NCBI GenBank assembly: GCA_022763315.1
Contig: JALEHA010000141.1
Span: 1-53,090, forward strand
From: Algiphilus sp.
Lineage (GTDB): Bacteria; Pseudomonadota; Gammaproteobacteria; Nevskiales; Nevskiaceae
Length of the DNA stretch: 53,090 bases
Reading direction: 5' to 3'
Part shown: positions 8,219-18,820 of the stretch, one piece after another
Numbering within the stretch: the stretch's first letter is position 1
How the letters are laid out: each line of letters starts with the position of its first letter
Made by a program: the position numbers and the translations under genes
Notes under the pieces: model-generated
The model's input: only the letters and a program-made list of their open reading frames with translations
Told to the model about the DNA's origin: nothing
The model's database searches: none

Positions 8219-9601
8219 TCAGCCGCGGCCCTGACCCTGGCGGTTCGCGCCTTGGGCAGGACGTTTGCGGCCGCGGCGCTGCGGTTTCCTGCCGCCCGGC
8301 GCCCGTGCATCGCGCGCGGCGGGCGCGCGCTCATTGCCGCCCTCGCGCGCCTCACCGCCGCCTTCCTTGCGGCGCGGTGCGGTCGGCGTGCGCTTCTTGG
8401 CTGGCTGCGCGCGCTGCGACGGCCGTGCCTCAGTCGTGCGCTCGTCACGGTCTCCACCCTGCGGGGGATGGAAACCCGTGATGTCCAGGCTGTCGATCTT
8501 GCGGCCTAGATGCCGTTCGATATCCCGCAGCAGGGATTGCTCGTCACGGCCGACCAGCGAGATCGCGACACCGGTCGCGCCGGCGCGGGCGGTCCGGCCG
8601 ATGCGGTGGACGTAGTCCTCCGCCACGTTCGGCAGCTCATAGTTGATGACACAGGGCAGCTGGTCGATATCGATACCGCGTGCGGCGAGGTCGGTAGCCA
8701 CTACGATGCGGGTGCTGCCACTGCGGAAACCCTCGAGCGCCTTGCGCCGCGCGCCCTGACTCTTGCCCCCATGCAGCGCGACGGCCGGCAATCCGTCCAT
8801 CGTCATCTGCTTGGCGAGTCGATCGGCGCCGTGCTTGGTGCGTGCAAAGACAAGCACCTGCCGCCATTCCGGATGCTGGCCCACCAGCCACGCCACCAGG
8901 GCACGCTTGTGGTTCTTCTGCGTCCGCACCAGATGCTGTGTCACACCTTCGGCGGTCGTGACCTCCGGCGCGATCTGCACCCGCTCGGGCGCACGTAGGA
9001 AGCGCCCCGCCAGTTCAAGGATGGGATCCGAGAACGTGGCGGAGAACAGAAGGGTCTGCCGCGACGCGGGCAACAGCTTCAGGATGCGCTTGAGATCGTG
9101 GATAAAGCCCATGTCGAGCATGCGGTCGGCTTCATCCAGTACCACATGCGCCACGCGCGACAGATCGACCAGCCCCTGGCTATGCAGATCGAGCAGCCGA
9201 CCCGGAGTAGCGACCAACAGGTCGAGCCCGCGCGCAATACCCTGCGCCTGCGGCCGCTGTCCCACGCCTCCGAAGATGGTGAGGCTGCGCACATTGAGGC
9301 CATTGCCATAGGTGCGCGCCGAATCGCCGATCTGGCCGGCCAGCTCGCGGGTTGGCGCCAGAACCAGTGCGCGTGGCGTGCGCGCGCGGCCCGCGGGGAT
9401 CTCGCCCTGACTCAACTGATGGAGCAGCGGCAACAGGAAGGCGGCGGTCTTACCTGTACCGGTTTGCGCGCTGGCGAGCAGGTCGCTACCGCGCAGGACA
9501 AAGGGAATGGCGGCCTGCTGGACGGGGCTGGGCGTGGTGTAGCCCGCGCGCGCGCAGTTGTTGGTCAGGGCCTTGCCCAGACCAAGTGCTTCAAAGGACA
9601 T
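8219..9601 (-). CDS. rhlE: DEAD-box ATP-dependent RNA helicase, RhlE type
   Basis: A 460-residue RNA helicase. Visible motifs in order are FEALGL and PSPVQQ (Q motif), ASAQTGTGKT (Walker A, residues 43-52), PTREL, TPGRL, VLDEADRMLDMGF (DEAD at 156-159), FSATF, and in the second RecA domain ATDLAARGIDI and YVHRIGRTARAG. A basic Arg/Gly/Lys-rich tail of about 85 residues (KPQRRGRKRPAQG) is typical of RhlE proteins, which act in ribosome assembly and mRNA turnover. The ATG at 9601 has GGAG upstream and gives the standard MSFEALGLG start; a longer reading frame upstream is ignored. It is divergent from the BCCT transporter. The gap to the DUF1820 gene (8126-8218) shows no obvious terminator. Confidence 0.95.
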   Translation of the reverse strand: MSFEALGLGKALTNNCARAGYTTPSPVQQAAIPFVLRGSDLLASAQTGTGKTAAFLLPLLHQLSQGEIPAGRARTPRALVLAPTRELAGQIGDSARTYGNGLNVRSLTIFGGVGQRPQAQGIARGLDLLVATPGRLLDLHSQGLVDLSRVAHVVLDEADRMLDMGFIHDLKRILKLLPASRQTLLFSATFSDPILELAGRFLRAPERVQIAPEVTTAEGVTQHLVRTQKNHKRALVAWLVGQHPEWRQVLVFARTKHGADRLAKQMTMDGLPAVALHGGKSQGARRKALEGFRSGSTRIVVATDLAARGIDIDQLPCVINYELPNVAEDYVHRIGRTARAGATGVAISLVGRDEQSLLRDIERHLGRKIDSLDITGFHPPQGGDRDERTTEARPSQRAQPAKKRTPTAPRRKEGGGEAREGGNERAPAARDARAPGGRKPQRRGRKRPAQGANRQGQGRG

Positions 9602-9878
9602 CAGGACTCCGGGCGCATGGCCACGGCAAAAGGGCATGCATCATACGCGCTCGTCCCCTGCGAACGCACGCTTTTCCGACGCGAGGTGGCGTTGCGGCCG
9701 GCTTCTCGCTCCGCCTGCGCGGCGTCGAAACCGATTGGTCACTGTCGCGTCATTTGCGATAAGGTCGTGCTAAGGGGATCTATACACGCTTCTATCGCGT
9801 ACCTCAGAACGGTATGCGTTGATGCCGCGCGTCCTGCGTCAGATCTGGCGTGCGGTGAAAGAACCATCAGGAGAGACC
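9602..9878. other. Intergenic region between divergent rhlE and the BCCT transporter
   Basis: This 277-bp gap must hold both promoters. I see AT-rich elements such as TATACA near 9781 and a GATAAG near 9760, but no -35/-10 pair with good spacing that I would call. No RNA gene or repeat is evident. Confidence 0.5.
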
Positions 9879-11498
9879 ATGAGCGAAGACGCAGCTGACA
9901 AGATTCCGGAGAACCCGGAAGTCGATTACGAAATCGGGCAGGACAACGTGCAGATCTTCGGGTTGGACATCCACAACCCGGTCTTCGTTGTTTCGGGCGG
10001 CATCATTGTCCTGTTCACCCTCTACGCACTGATCTTCAGTGCCAGTGCCGAAGCCATGTTCGGCGAACTGCGCCCCTGGATTACCTCGACCTTCGACTGG
10101 GTCTTCATGGGGGCCGCCAACATCTTCGTGCTGTTCTGCCTGTTCCTGCTGGTATCCCCTTGGGGGAAGGTCCGCCTCGGCGGCGAGGATGCCGTCCCCG
10201 ATTACGGCTACCCGGGTTGGTTCGCCATGCTGTTCGCTGCAGGCATGGGCATCGGCCTGATGTTCTTTGGCGTATTGGAGCCGATGTTCCACTTCCAGAA
10301 CCCGCCACTGGGTGTGGATCCCAACGACACCGCCGCCGCCGCTGCGGCCGGGATGGCCGCCACCATCTTCCACTGGGGCCTGCACCCCTGGGCGATCTAC
10401 GCAGTGGTCGCGCTGGCGCTCGCCTTCTTCACCTTCAATCGCGGTCTGCCGCTGACCATCCGCTCGGCCTTCTATCCGCTGCTCGGCAACCGTGTCTGGG
10501 GCTGGCCGGGTGATGTCATCGACATCTTCGCGGTCTTCGCCACCCTCTTCGGCCTGGCCACCTCGCTTGGCTTTGGCGCACAGCAGGCCGGCGCGGGTCT
10601 GCATTATTTGTTCAATGCCCCCGAAGGCATCACCACCCAGGTCGCACTGATCATCGGCATCACCACGCTGGCGCTGATTTCGGTCATGCGCGGCCTCGAC
10701 GGCGGCGTCAAGCGCCTCAGCGAGCTCAACATGCTGCTGGCGCTGGCCTTATTGATCTTCGTGATCTCGGTTGGCGGCGCCCTTCAGGTGCTCACCGGCT
10801 TTTTCGATGCCGCCGTCAACTACGCCAAGCAGGTGGTGCCGCTGAGCAATCCGATCGGCCGTGAAGACACCGACTTCATGCACGGCTGGACCACCTTCTA
10901 CTGGGCTTGGTGGATTTCCTGGTCACCCTTCGTCGGGATGTTCATTGCCCGCGTGTCGCGCGGCCGCACCGTGCGCGAATTCGTTACCTGCGTGCTGCTC
11001 ATTCCAACGCTGGTCTCGATCCTGTGGATGACGGCCTTCGGCGGCACTGCCGTACGCCAGTACCTCAGCACGGGCTACGAGGGCGTACTCAAGACGGTAA
11101 CGGACTACACGCCGGAGTTGTCACTGTTCGCCATGCTGGAAGCCTTACCACTGACGGCGGTGACCTCATTTATCGGAATCGTGCTGGTGATTGTCTTCTT
11201 CGTGACCTCTTCGGATTCCGGGTCGCTGGTGATCGACACCATCACCGCCGGGGGCAAGCTCGATGCACCCGTCGCGCAGCGCGTGTTCTGGTGCCTGTTC
11301 GAGGGTCTGGTCGCGATCGCTTTGTTGGTGGGTGGCGGTCTCGCCTCTCTGCAAGCCGCCGCCATCACCACCGGCCTGCCCTTTGCAATCGTCCTGCTTC
11401 TGCTGACCCTCGGGGTCGCCATTGGACTGCGCAACGAACGTCGTGAACAGCTCGCCGGCACCACACCGACGCAGATAGACCCGAGCATCGGCAAGTAG
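9879..11498 (+). CDS. BCCT family transporter (betaine/choline/carnitine type)
   Basis: A 539-residue integral membrane protein with about twelve hydrophobic helices. The family signature in the eighth-helix region is clear (YWAWWISWSPFVGMFIARVS, followed by RGRTVREFV), as are the Gly-rich AGMGIGLMFFGVLEP segment of helix 3 and the HWGLHPWAIYA segment. BCCT carriers import quaternary amines such as glycine betaine or choline with Na+ or H+, usually for osmoprotection. Specificity cannot be read from the sequence. The ATG at 9879 follows GGAGAG; an upstream in-frame start is less likely. The N-terminal tail is acidic and the C-terminal tail is short, so there is no long osmosensing extension as in BetP. 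It stands alone and ends at a strong terminator. Confidence 0.95.
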   Translation: MSEDAADKIPENPEVDYEIGQDNVQIFGLDIHNPVFVVSGGIIVLFTLYALIFSASAEAMFGELRPWITSTFDWVFMGAANIFVLFCLFLLVSPWGKVRLGGEDAVPDYGYPGWFAMLFAAGMGIGLMFFGVLEPMFHFQNPPLGVDPNDTAAAAAAGMAATIFHWGLHPWAIYAVVALALAFFTFNRGLPLTIRSAFYPLLGNRVWGWPGDVIDIFAVFATLFGLATSLGFGAQQAGAGLHYLFNAPEGITTQVALIIGITTLALISVMRGLDGGVKRLSELNMLLALALLIFVISVGGALQVLTGFFDAAVNYAKQVVPLSNPIGREDTDFMHGWTTFYWAWWISWSPFVGMFIARVSRGRTVREFVTCVLLIPTLVSILWMTAFGGTAVRQYLSTGYEGVLKTVTDYTPELSLFAMLEALPLTAVTSFIGIVLVIVFFVTSSDSGSLVIDTITAGGKLDAPVAQRVFWCLFEGLVAIALLVGGGLASLQAAAITTGLPFAIVLLLLTLGVAIGLRNERREQLAGTTPTQIDPSIGK

Positions 11499-11536
11499 TA
11501 CGACCGACGATACGGCGCATCATCCGCCGCTACGAC

Positions 11537-11575
11537 AAAGCCCCGCGCGCCTTTCGGCACGCGGGGCTTTCTTTA
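11537..11575 (+). terminator. Rho-independent terminator after the BCCT gene
   Basis: A perfect 11-bp stem (AAAGCCCCGCG pairing with CGCGGGGCTTT) with a 12-base loop is followed by CTTTAT. It sits between the convergent ends of the transporter gene and purA. Confidence 0.9.
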
Positions 11576-11614
11576 TGGCTCAAGGCCGGCCGCCGCGCGA
11601 CAGCCGCAGCGGAA

Positions 11615-13915
<2,301 letters not shown>

Positions 13916-13919
<4 letters not shown>

Positions 13920-14107
13920 AGCAGACGTACCAGTTGCAGCATCAACAGGCCGGCGATGATCGAGGTCACCCCGATGATGCGCAGCTGACGATCATCCAGC
14001 GTCGCCAGCCGCAGCATCGTTTCGCGCCAGCGAGCCGGTGCGGCAAAGGGCAGCAGGCCCTCAATCACCAGCACCAGGGCCAGCGCGCGAAACAAGTCAT
14101 CCCACAC
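13916..14107 (-). CDS. DUF2065 (YjeT-like) small membrane protein
   Basis: A 63-residue protein with two hydrophobic segments (LFRALALVLVIEGLLPFAAP and IIGVTSIIAGLLMLQLVRLL), matching the YjeT/DUF2065 family found after hflC in many gammaproteobacteria. Function is unknown. The start is a GTG at 14105-14107, nine bases after the hflC stop, and its end overlaps the hisZ start by 4 bp (ATGA), so it is translated within the operon. Confidence 0.9.
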
Positions 14108-14116
14108 AGTGGCCGC

Positions 14117-14986
14117 CTAGCGTTCGTCCTTGGGATTGAAGTACTTGAACAGCTCCCCTTCCGGTTGCAGCACCATCACGCTGTCGTTGCCGCTGAAGGC
14201 ACGACGGTAGATGTTCAGCGAACGGTAGAACTGATAGAACTCCTGATCATCCGAATACGCGTTGGCGTAGATTTCTGCCGCGCGCGCATCGCCTCGACCG
14301 CGAATCTCTTCCGCCTGCTTGTAGGCATTGGCCAGGATGACTTCGGCCTTGCGGTCGGCGTCGGCGCGGATTTCTTCGGCTTCCTCCTTGCCTCGGGCAC
14401 GAAAATCGGCGGCCACACGCTGGCGCTCGGCGCGCATGCGCTGGTAGACCGACTCGCTGACTTCGTCCGGAAGGTCGATCGCCTTGACCCGCACATCGAC
14501 GATTTCGACGCCAAGCTCCTGGACGGGCTCCCGGGTTTCCTCCTGCACGGTCTGCATGATCGCGTTGCGCTCATCCGATACCGCCTCGCGGATAGTGCGC
14601 GTCGAGAACTGATCGCGCAGTGCGCGATTCATGATGGACGACAGTCGATCCGCAGCAACGAGTTCCTGGCCACCGGTAGCGCGATAGAACTTGCGGAGTT
14701 CAGCCACCTTCCACTTGACGTAGTAGTTGACCTTGACGTTCTTCTTTTCCGACGTCAGAAACTCTTCGGAGCGCGAATCCAGACTCATGACCCGGCGCTC
14801 AACCGAACGCGTGTTCTGCACGAAAGGCGTCTTCAGATGCAGACCCGGCTCGAAATCCAGACCCTTGACTTCACCGAACTGGAACAGGATGACGCGTTCG
14901 CGCTCATCGACGATGAAGAAGGACTGGCTCAGCGTGAACAGGCCGAGCAGGATGACACCTACGATTACCATCTGCCGATTAGTCAT
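14117..14986 (-). CDS. hflC: HflC, subunit of the HflKC modulator of FtsH
   Basis: A 289-residue SPFH/band-7 protein. A single N-terminal membrane helix (MVIVGVILLGLFTLSQSFFIV) leads into the band-7 domain (FIVDERERVILFQFGEVKG, GVEIVDVRVKAIDLPDEV) and a long charged helix (RMRAERQRVAADFRARGKEEAEEIRADADRK) typical of the family. With HflK it forms a large periplasm-facing cage around the FtsH protease at the inner membrane and tunes its activity. Its ATG overlaps the hflK stop by one base (TGATG), the usual arrangement for equimolar subunits. Confidence 0.97.
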   Translation of the reverse strand: MTNRQMVIVGVILLGLFTLSQSFFIVDERERVILFQFGEVKGLDFEPGLHLKTPFVQNTRSVERRVMSLDSRSEEFLTSEKKNVKVNYYVKWKVAELRKFYRATGGQELVAADRLSSIMNRALRDQFSTRTIREAVSDERNAIMQTVQEETREPVQELGVEIVDVRVKAIDLPDEVSESVYQRMRAERQRVAADFRARGKEEAEEIRADADRKAEVILANAYKQAEEIRGRGDARAAEIYANAYSDDQEFYQFYRSLNIYRRAFSGNDSVMVLQPEGELFKYFNPKDER

Positions 14987-16149
14987 CAGCGACGCTCCCG
15001 ATCGCGCGATCGCGCATCGTTCGTGTTGGACCGGCCACCAAAGCTGTTGCTGCCGCCGCCACCCAGAATGGGCGGTGCACTGCTGCTCTGGTTATCGCTG
15101 CTGCTGCCCGAGCCGATGCCACGCAGCATTTCCTGCAACGGCAGCATCATCAGCGAGCCGGAATCATCGATATCCACCAACACCTTGCTGGTGTTGTTCA
15201 TGACCTCGGTCATGGTGTCGAGATAGAGGCGGTTACGCGTGATCTCGGGCGCACGACGAACCTCGGCGACCAGCTGCCCGAAGCGCGAGGCATCACCCTC
15301 GGCGCGGGCGATGACACGCTCGCGATAGCCCTCGGCCTGCTCGATCTCGCGCGCGGCGTTACCACGCGCGCTCGGGATACGGTCATTGGCGTAGGACTCG
15401 GCCTCATTGACCAGACGTACGCGATCCTCGCGCGCCTTGATCGCATCGAGGAAAGCATCCTGCACCTGGGCCGGTGCACGCGCGTCGGTGAGGTTGACGT
15501 TGGTCACGAACAGACCCGTCCCGTAATCGGTCAGGATGTCCTGCAAACGATCGAGCGTCAGATTCGCCACCTGCGCGCGACCGTCGACCAGCACGAAATC
15601 CAGGTTGTTCTGACCCACGATTTCACGCAACGAACTCTTGGTCGCCTGCTGCAACGTCTCGTCGGGGTTGCGCACGTTGAACAGATAGTTCTGCACATCC
15701 GAGATGCGGTACTGCACGCGCAGTTCGACTTCAACGATGTTTTCGTCCTCGGTCAGCATCAGCGTGCGGTCAGAGGCTTCCCGGATTTCGGTAACGTTGA
15801 TGGTCTCGACTTTCTCCACCGGCCACGGGATATGCCAACGCAGACCCGGCTGCGTCACACGCGAGAAGGCGCCGAACTGCAGGACCACGCCCTGCTCCCG
15901 CTCGTCGACCACATAGAAGCCGGAGGCCACCCACAGCGCCACGATGATGCCGACGATGACCACGGCTGCGCCCATGATCGGACCCTTGCCGCCCGCGCCG
16001 TCGCCGCCACTACCTCCGCCACCGTCACCGCGACCGCTGAAGCGATCTTTGAAGCGCTTCAGCATCTGCTCGATGTCGGGGGGCGAATTAGACCCGCGGT
16101 TACCGGACCCCCAGGGATCCTTGTCGCCGCCTGGTTCGTTCCAAGCCAT
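14986..16149 (-). CDS. hflK: HflK, subunit of the HflKC modulator of FtsH
   Basis: The 387-residue partner of HflC. A Gly-rich cytoplasmic N-terminus (MAWNEPGGDKDPWGSGN, then a GGGGSGGDGAGG run) precedes one membrane helix (AAVVIVGIIVALWVASGFYV) and a band-7 domain (VVDEREQGVVLQFGAFSRVTQPGL), then a long charged helix (REIEQAEGYRERVIARAEGDASRF). The C-terminal tail is Gly/Ser/Asn-rich. The ATG at 16149 has GGAG seven bases upstream; a longer reading frame upstream is not real protein. It lies 55 bp after hflX and overlaps hflC by one base. Confidence 0.97.
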   Translation of the reverse strand: MAWNEPGGDKDPWGSGNRGSNSPPDIEQMLKRFKDRFSGRGDGGGGSGGDGAGGKGPIMGAAVVIVGIIVALWVASGFYVVDEREQGVVLQFGAFSRVTQPGLRWHIPWPVEKVETINVTEIREASDRTLMLTEDENIVEVELRVQYRISDVQNYLFNVRNPDETLQQATKSSLREIVGQNNLDFVLVDGRAQVANLTLDRLQDILTDYGTGLFVTNVNLTDARAPAQVQDAFLDAIKAREDRVRLVNEAESYANDRIPSARGNAAREIEQAEGYRERVIARAEGDASRFGQLVAEVRRAPEITRNRLYLDTMTEVMNNTSKVLVDIDDSGSLMMLPLQEMLRGIGSGSSSDNQSSSAPPILGGGGSNSFGGRSNTNDARSRDRERR

Positions 16150-16204
16150 GCTTGACTCCATCGGGAAATGACATCGGCCGAAGGCCGATGCAGGGACACC
16201 TAGT

Positions 16205-17527
16205 TTAGCAGCCCGTCCGATGCACCGACTCGCTTGTCGCGCGCTCGATCGGCACCCCGGACTGCTGGCACAATCGATGCAGCTGGTCGCGCGGAATACG
16301 CAGTTGCAAGTGGACAGTACCGTCTTCCCCGGTGCGCTCACCGGTGACCGCCTGCACGTCGTAGAGTTGGGCCCGCAACCGCGCTTCTTCGGGTCGCAGG
16401 CGAAGCTCCACTGCTTCGAGCCCACCATGGAAGAAGGCGCGCACGGTGGCGCGCAGATCGTCGAGCCCGAAGCCACTCACCGCCGAGACATAGACGCGGC
16501 GGGGCTGGCCTTCGCAATCGAGATCGGCCGTCGTGCGCGCCGGATAGCCGCCCTCGAGTCGATCGCACTTGTTGCAGACCAGCAGACGCGGCACCGCCTC
16601 GGTCCCGATCTCGCGCAGGACCGATTCCACCTGTTCAATGCGTTGATCGCGCTCCGGGTCGGACCAGTCGACCACGTGCAGCAACAGGTCTGCCTCGCGG
16701 GTTTCCTCCAGCGTGGCGCGAAAGGCCGCCACCAGGTCCGGCGGCAGATCGCGAATGAACCCCACCGTATCCGCCAGCACCACGTGCTCGCCCGGCTGCA
16801 GCGCGAAGCGCCGCAAGGTGGGGTCCAGCGTCGCGAACAACTGATCCGAGGCGAAGGTATTGCCTGTGGTCAATGCGTTGAACAGCGTGGACTTTCCGGC
16901 GTTGGTATAGCCGACCAAGGACACGGTTGGGGTTTCGTTACGCTGGCGCGAAGCCCGTGAACGCGCGCGGCGCTTGCGCACCACTTCAAGCCGCTGGCGC
17001 AGCGTACCCATACGGTGACGCAGTAAACGGCGGTCGGTTTCCAGCTGCGATTCGCCCGGACCACGCAATCCGATACCACCCTTTTGGCGCTCAAGGTGCG
17101 ACCATCCGCGCACCAGGCGCGTGGCGAGATGCTGGAGCTGCGCCAGTTCGACCTGCAGCTTGCCTTCGTGGGTGCGGGCGCGTGCGGCGAAAATGTCGAG
17201 AATCAGCCCGGCGCGACCCAGAACACGGCAGCAAAGCTGCTGTTCCAGGTTGCGTTCCTGGCTGGGGGACAGATCGTGGTTGAACACCACGAGCTCTACG
17301 CCGTCCGCGCGCGCCAGCTCGGCGATCTCTTCCGCCTTGCCGCGGCCGACGAAGTAGCGCGCATCCGGACGCTGACGGCGCGCGCCTACGCAGCGCTTGA
17401 CATCAGCCCCGGCCGAACGCGCCAGCTCGACGAATTCCGCAGTGTCGGCTTCGGTGTCCGTTCCCGGGAAAGTGACATGCACGAGAATGGTGGCCTGGCC
17501 GACAGCCACCTGCTGGTGCTCGATCAT
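16205..17527 (-). CDS. hflX: GTPase HflX (ribosome-splitting)
   Basis: A 440-residue OBG-HflX superfamily GTPase that binds the 50S subunit and rescues or splits stalled ribosomes under stress. An N-terminal HflX domain (RYFVGRGKAEEI, FNHDLSPSQERNLE) and a linker with GGIGLRGPGESQLETDRRLL precede the G domain: G1 GYTNAGKSTLFN, G3 ADTVGFIRDLP, G4 NKCD. The C-terminal subdomain follows. It lies 18 bp after hfq in the conserved miaA-hfq-hflX order. Confidence 0.97.
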   Translation of the reverse strand: MIEHQQVAVGQATILVHVTFPGTDTEADTAEFVELARSAGADVKRCVGARRQRPDARYFVGRGKAEEIAELARADGVELVVFNHDLSPSQERNLEQQLCCRVLGRAGLILDIFAARARTHEGKLQVELAQLQHLATRLVRGWSHLERQKGGIGLRGPGESQLETDRRLLRHRMGTLRQRLEVVRKRRARSRASRQRNETPTVSLVGYTNAGKSTLFNALTTGNTFASDQLFATLDPTLRRFALQPGEHVVLADTVGFIRDLPPDLVAAFRATLEETREADLLLHVVDWSDPERDQRIEQVESVLREIGTEAVPRLLVCNKCDRLEGGYPARTTADLDCEGQPRRVYVSAVSGFGLDDLRATVRAFFHGGLEAVELRLRPEEARLRAQLYDVQAVTGERTGEDGTVHLQLRIPRDQLHRLCQQSGVPIERATSESVHRTGC

Positions 17528-17545
17528 CGATGCGCCGCGGCGCGA

Positions 17546-17797
17546 TCAGGCGTCAGCGTTGCCGTGGTCGTCCGCATCAAGGTCCGCGACGCGTACCGGA
17601 CGCGCCGGTACGATGGTCGAAATGGCGTGCTTATAGACCATCTGGCTGACCGCGTTCCGCAGCAGCACGACGAATTGATCGAAGGATTCCACCTGCCCCT
17701 GCAGCTTGATCCCGTTGACCAGATACACCGATACCGGGATGCGTTCTTTGCGCAACGCATTCAGAAAAGGTTCCTGGAGCGTTTGTCCCTTAGTCAT
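17546..17797 (-). CDS. hfq: RNA chaperone Hfq
   Basis: An 83-residue Sm-like hexameric RNA chaperone that pairs small RNAs with mRNAs. The Sm1 region ([28 protein letters not shown]) and Sm2 motif ([12 protein letters not shown]) are intact. The C-terminal tail is short and acidic ([13 protein letters not shown]), much shorter than the E. coli tail and like Pseudomonas Hfq. Its ATG directly abuts the miaA stop codon and an AAGGAAAG ribosome site lies inside miaA. Confidence 0.98.
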   Translation of the reverse strand: MTKGQTLQEPFLNALRKERIPVSVYLVNGIKLQGQVESFDQFVVLLRNAVSQMVYKHAISTIVPARPVRVADLDADDHGNADA

Positions 17798-18820
17798 TTA
17801 TGCTTTCCTTGTTGTAGTAAGTCGCGGCTCATCCTGCAGCGTGCCGCTGTTGTTGACCCAATTATCACACCAAGTCTGGACAGCTGCTTCCGCAGTATGT
17901 TCCGTCACATTGAACACAGTTGCGTCGCGGTGCACAAGCAGGGCATCGACCAAGCCGCCGCTGAGCCACGTCTGCTGCCGCTTGGCCAGCAGCTTCGTGG
18001 CCTTGATGGCGGCGGCTACCGCGGCGTCCCAGTCCGACTGTCCTTCGACAAAGGACCACAGCTGGCGATAGCCGACGGCCCGAATCGCCGGTAAATCGGC
18101 ATGCAGATCGCCGCGCGCGTGCAGCTGGCGCACTTCGTCCAGCAGGCCCGCGTCAATCATCTGCCGAAAGCGCGCTTCGATGGCCGCGTGCAATGCCGGC
18201 CGCGGCAAAGGGGTCCAGCGCACAAAGGCAGCCGGCCCGAGCCGCTCGCCGGGACGGCTGCCGCCATCGCGCCGCGCACTCGCCGGCTGGCCGGTGAGAT
18301 GCGTGATCTCAAGGGCGCGCTGAATACGCGTCCGGTCATTGGGATGCAGGCGGGCGGCGCTCTCGGGGTCCAATTCGGCCAGCTCGGCGTGCAGCGCCGG
18401 CCAGCCCAGCGCCTCGGCGCGCGCGGCGATGTCCGCACGCAGGGCGGCGTCCGCCCTTGGCAGCTCGGACAGGCCTGCAAACAGGGCCCGCAGATAGAGC
18501 ATGGTTCCGCCGCAGAGGACCGGCACGTGTCCCCTTGTCTGCACTTCGGCAATGACCTGGGGCGCGTCTTCGGCGAAACGTGCGGCGGAATAGGCCTCCG
18601 CCGGGTCGCAGATATCGATCAAGTGGTGCGCTACGCGGGCCCGCTCCTCGGCATTCGGCTTGGCGGTGCCGATATCCATGCCGCGATAGACCTGCGCCGA
18701 ATCGACTGAAATGAGCTCGCCCCCGACGCGCTCGCACAGGCGCAGCGCGAAGCCGCTCTTGCCCGACGCCGTCGGTCCCAGAACAACAATGATCGGTGGC
18801 CTTGTCGCGCTACTGGCCAC
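17798..18820 (-). CDS. miaA: tRNA dimethylallyltransferase
   Basis: MiaA adds an isopentenyl group to A37 of tRNAs that read UNN codons. The 340-residue protein has the P-loop VLGPTASGKSGFALRL, the DSAQVYRGMDIGTAKP motif that holds the catalytic Asp, and the central GGTMLYLRALFAGLSELP and RTRIQRALEI motifs. It starts with GTG and overlaps the end of mutL by 11 bp; its stop abuts the hfq start. This is the conserved mutL-miaA-hfq order. Confidence 0.97.
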   Translation of the reverse strand: MASSATRPPIIVVLGPTASGKSGFALRLCERVGGELISVDSAQVYRGMDIGTAKPNAEERARVAHHLIDICDPAEAYSAARFAEDAPQVIAEVQTRGHVPVLCGGTMLYLRALFAGLSELPRADAALRADIAARAEALGWPALHAELAELDPESAARLHPNDRTRIQRALEITHLTGQPASARRDGGSRPGERLGPAAFVRWTPLPRPALHAAIEARFRQMIDAGLLDEVRQLHARGDLHADLPAIRAVGYRQLWSFVEGQSDWDAAVAAAIKATKLLAKRQQTWLSGGLVDALLVHRDATVFNVTEHTAEAAVQTWCDNWVNNSGTLQDEPRLTTTRKA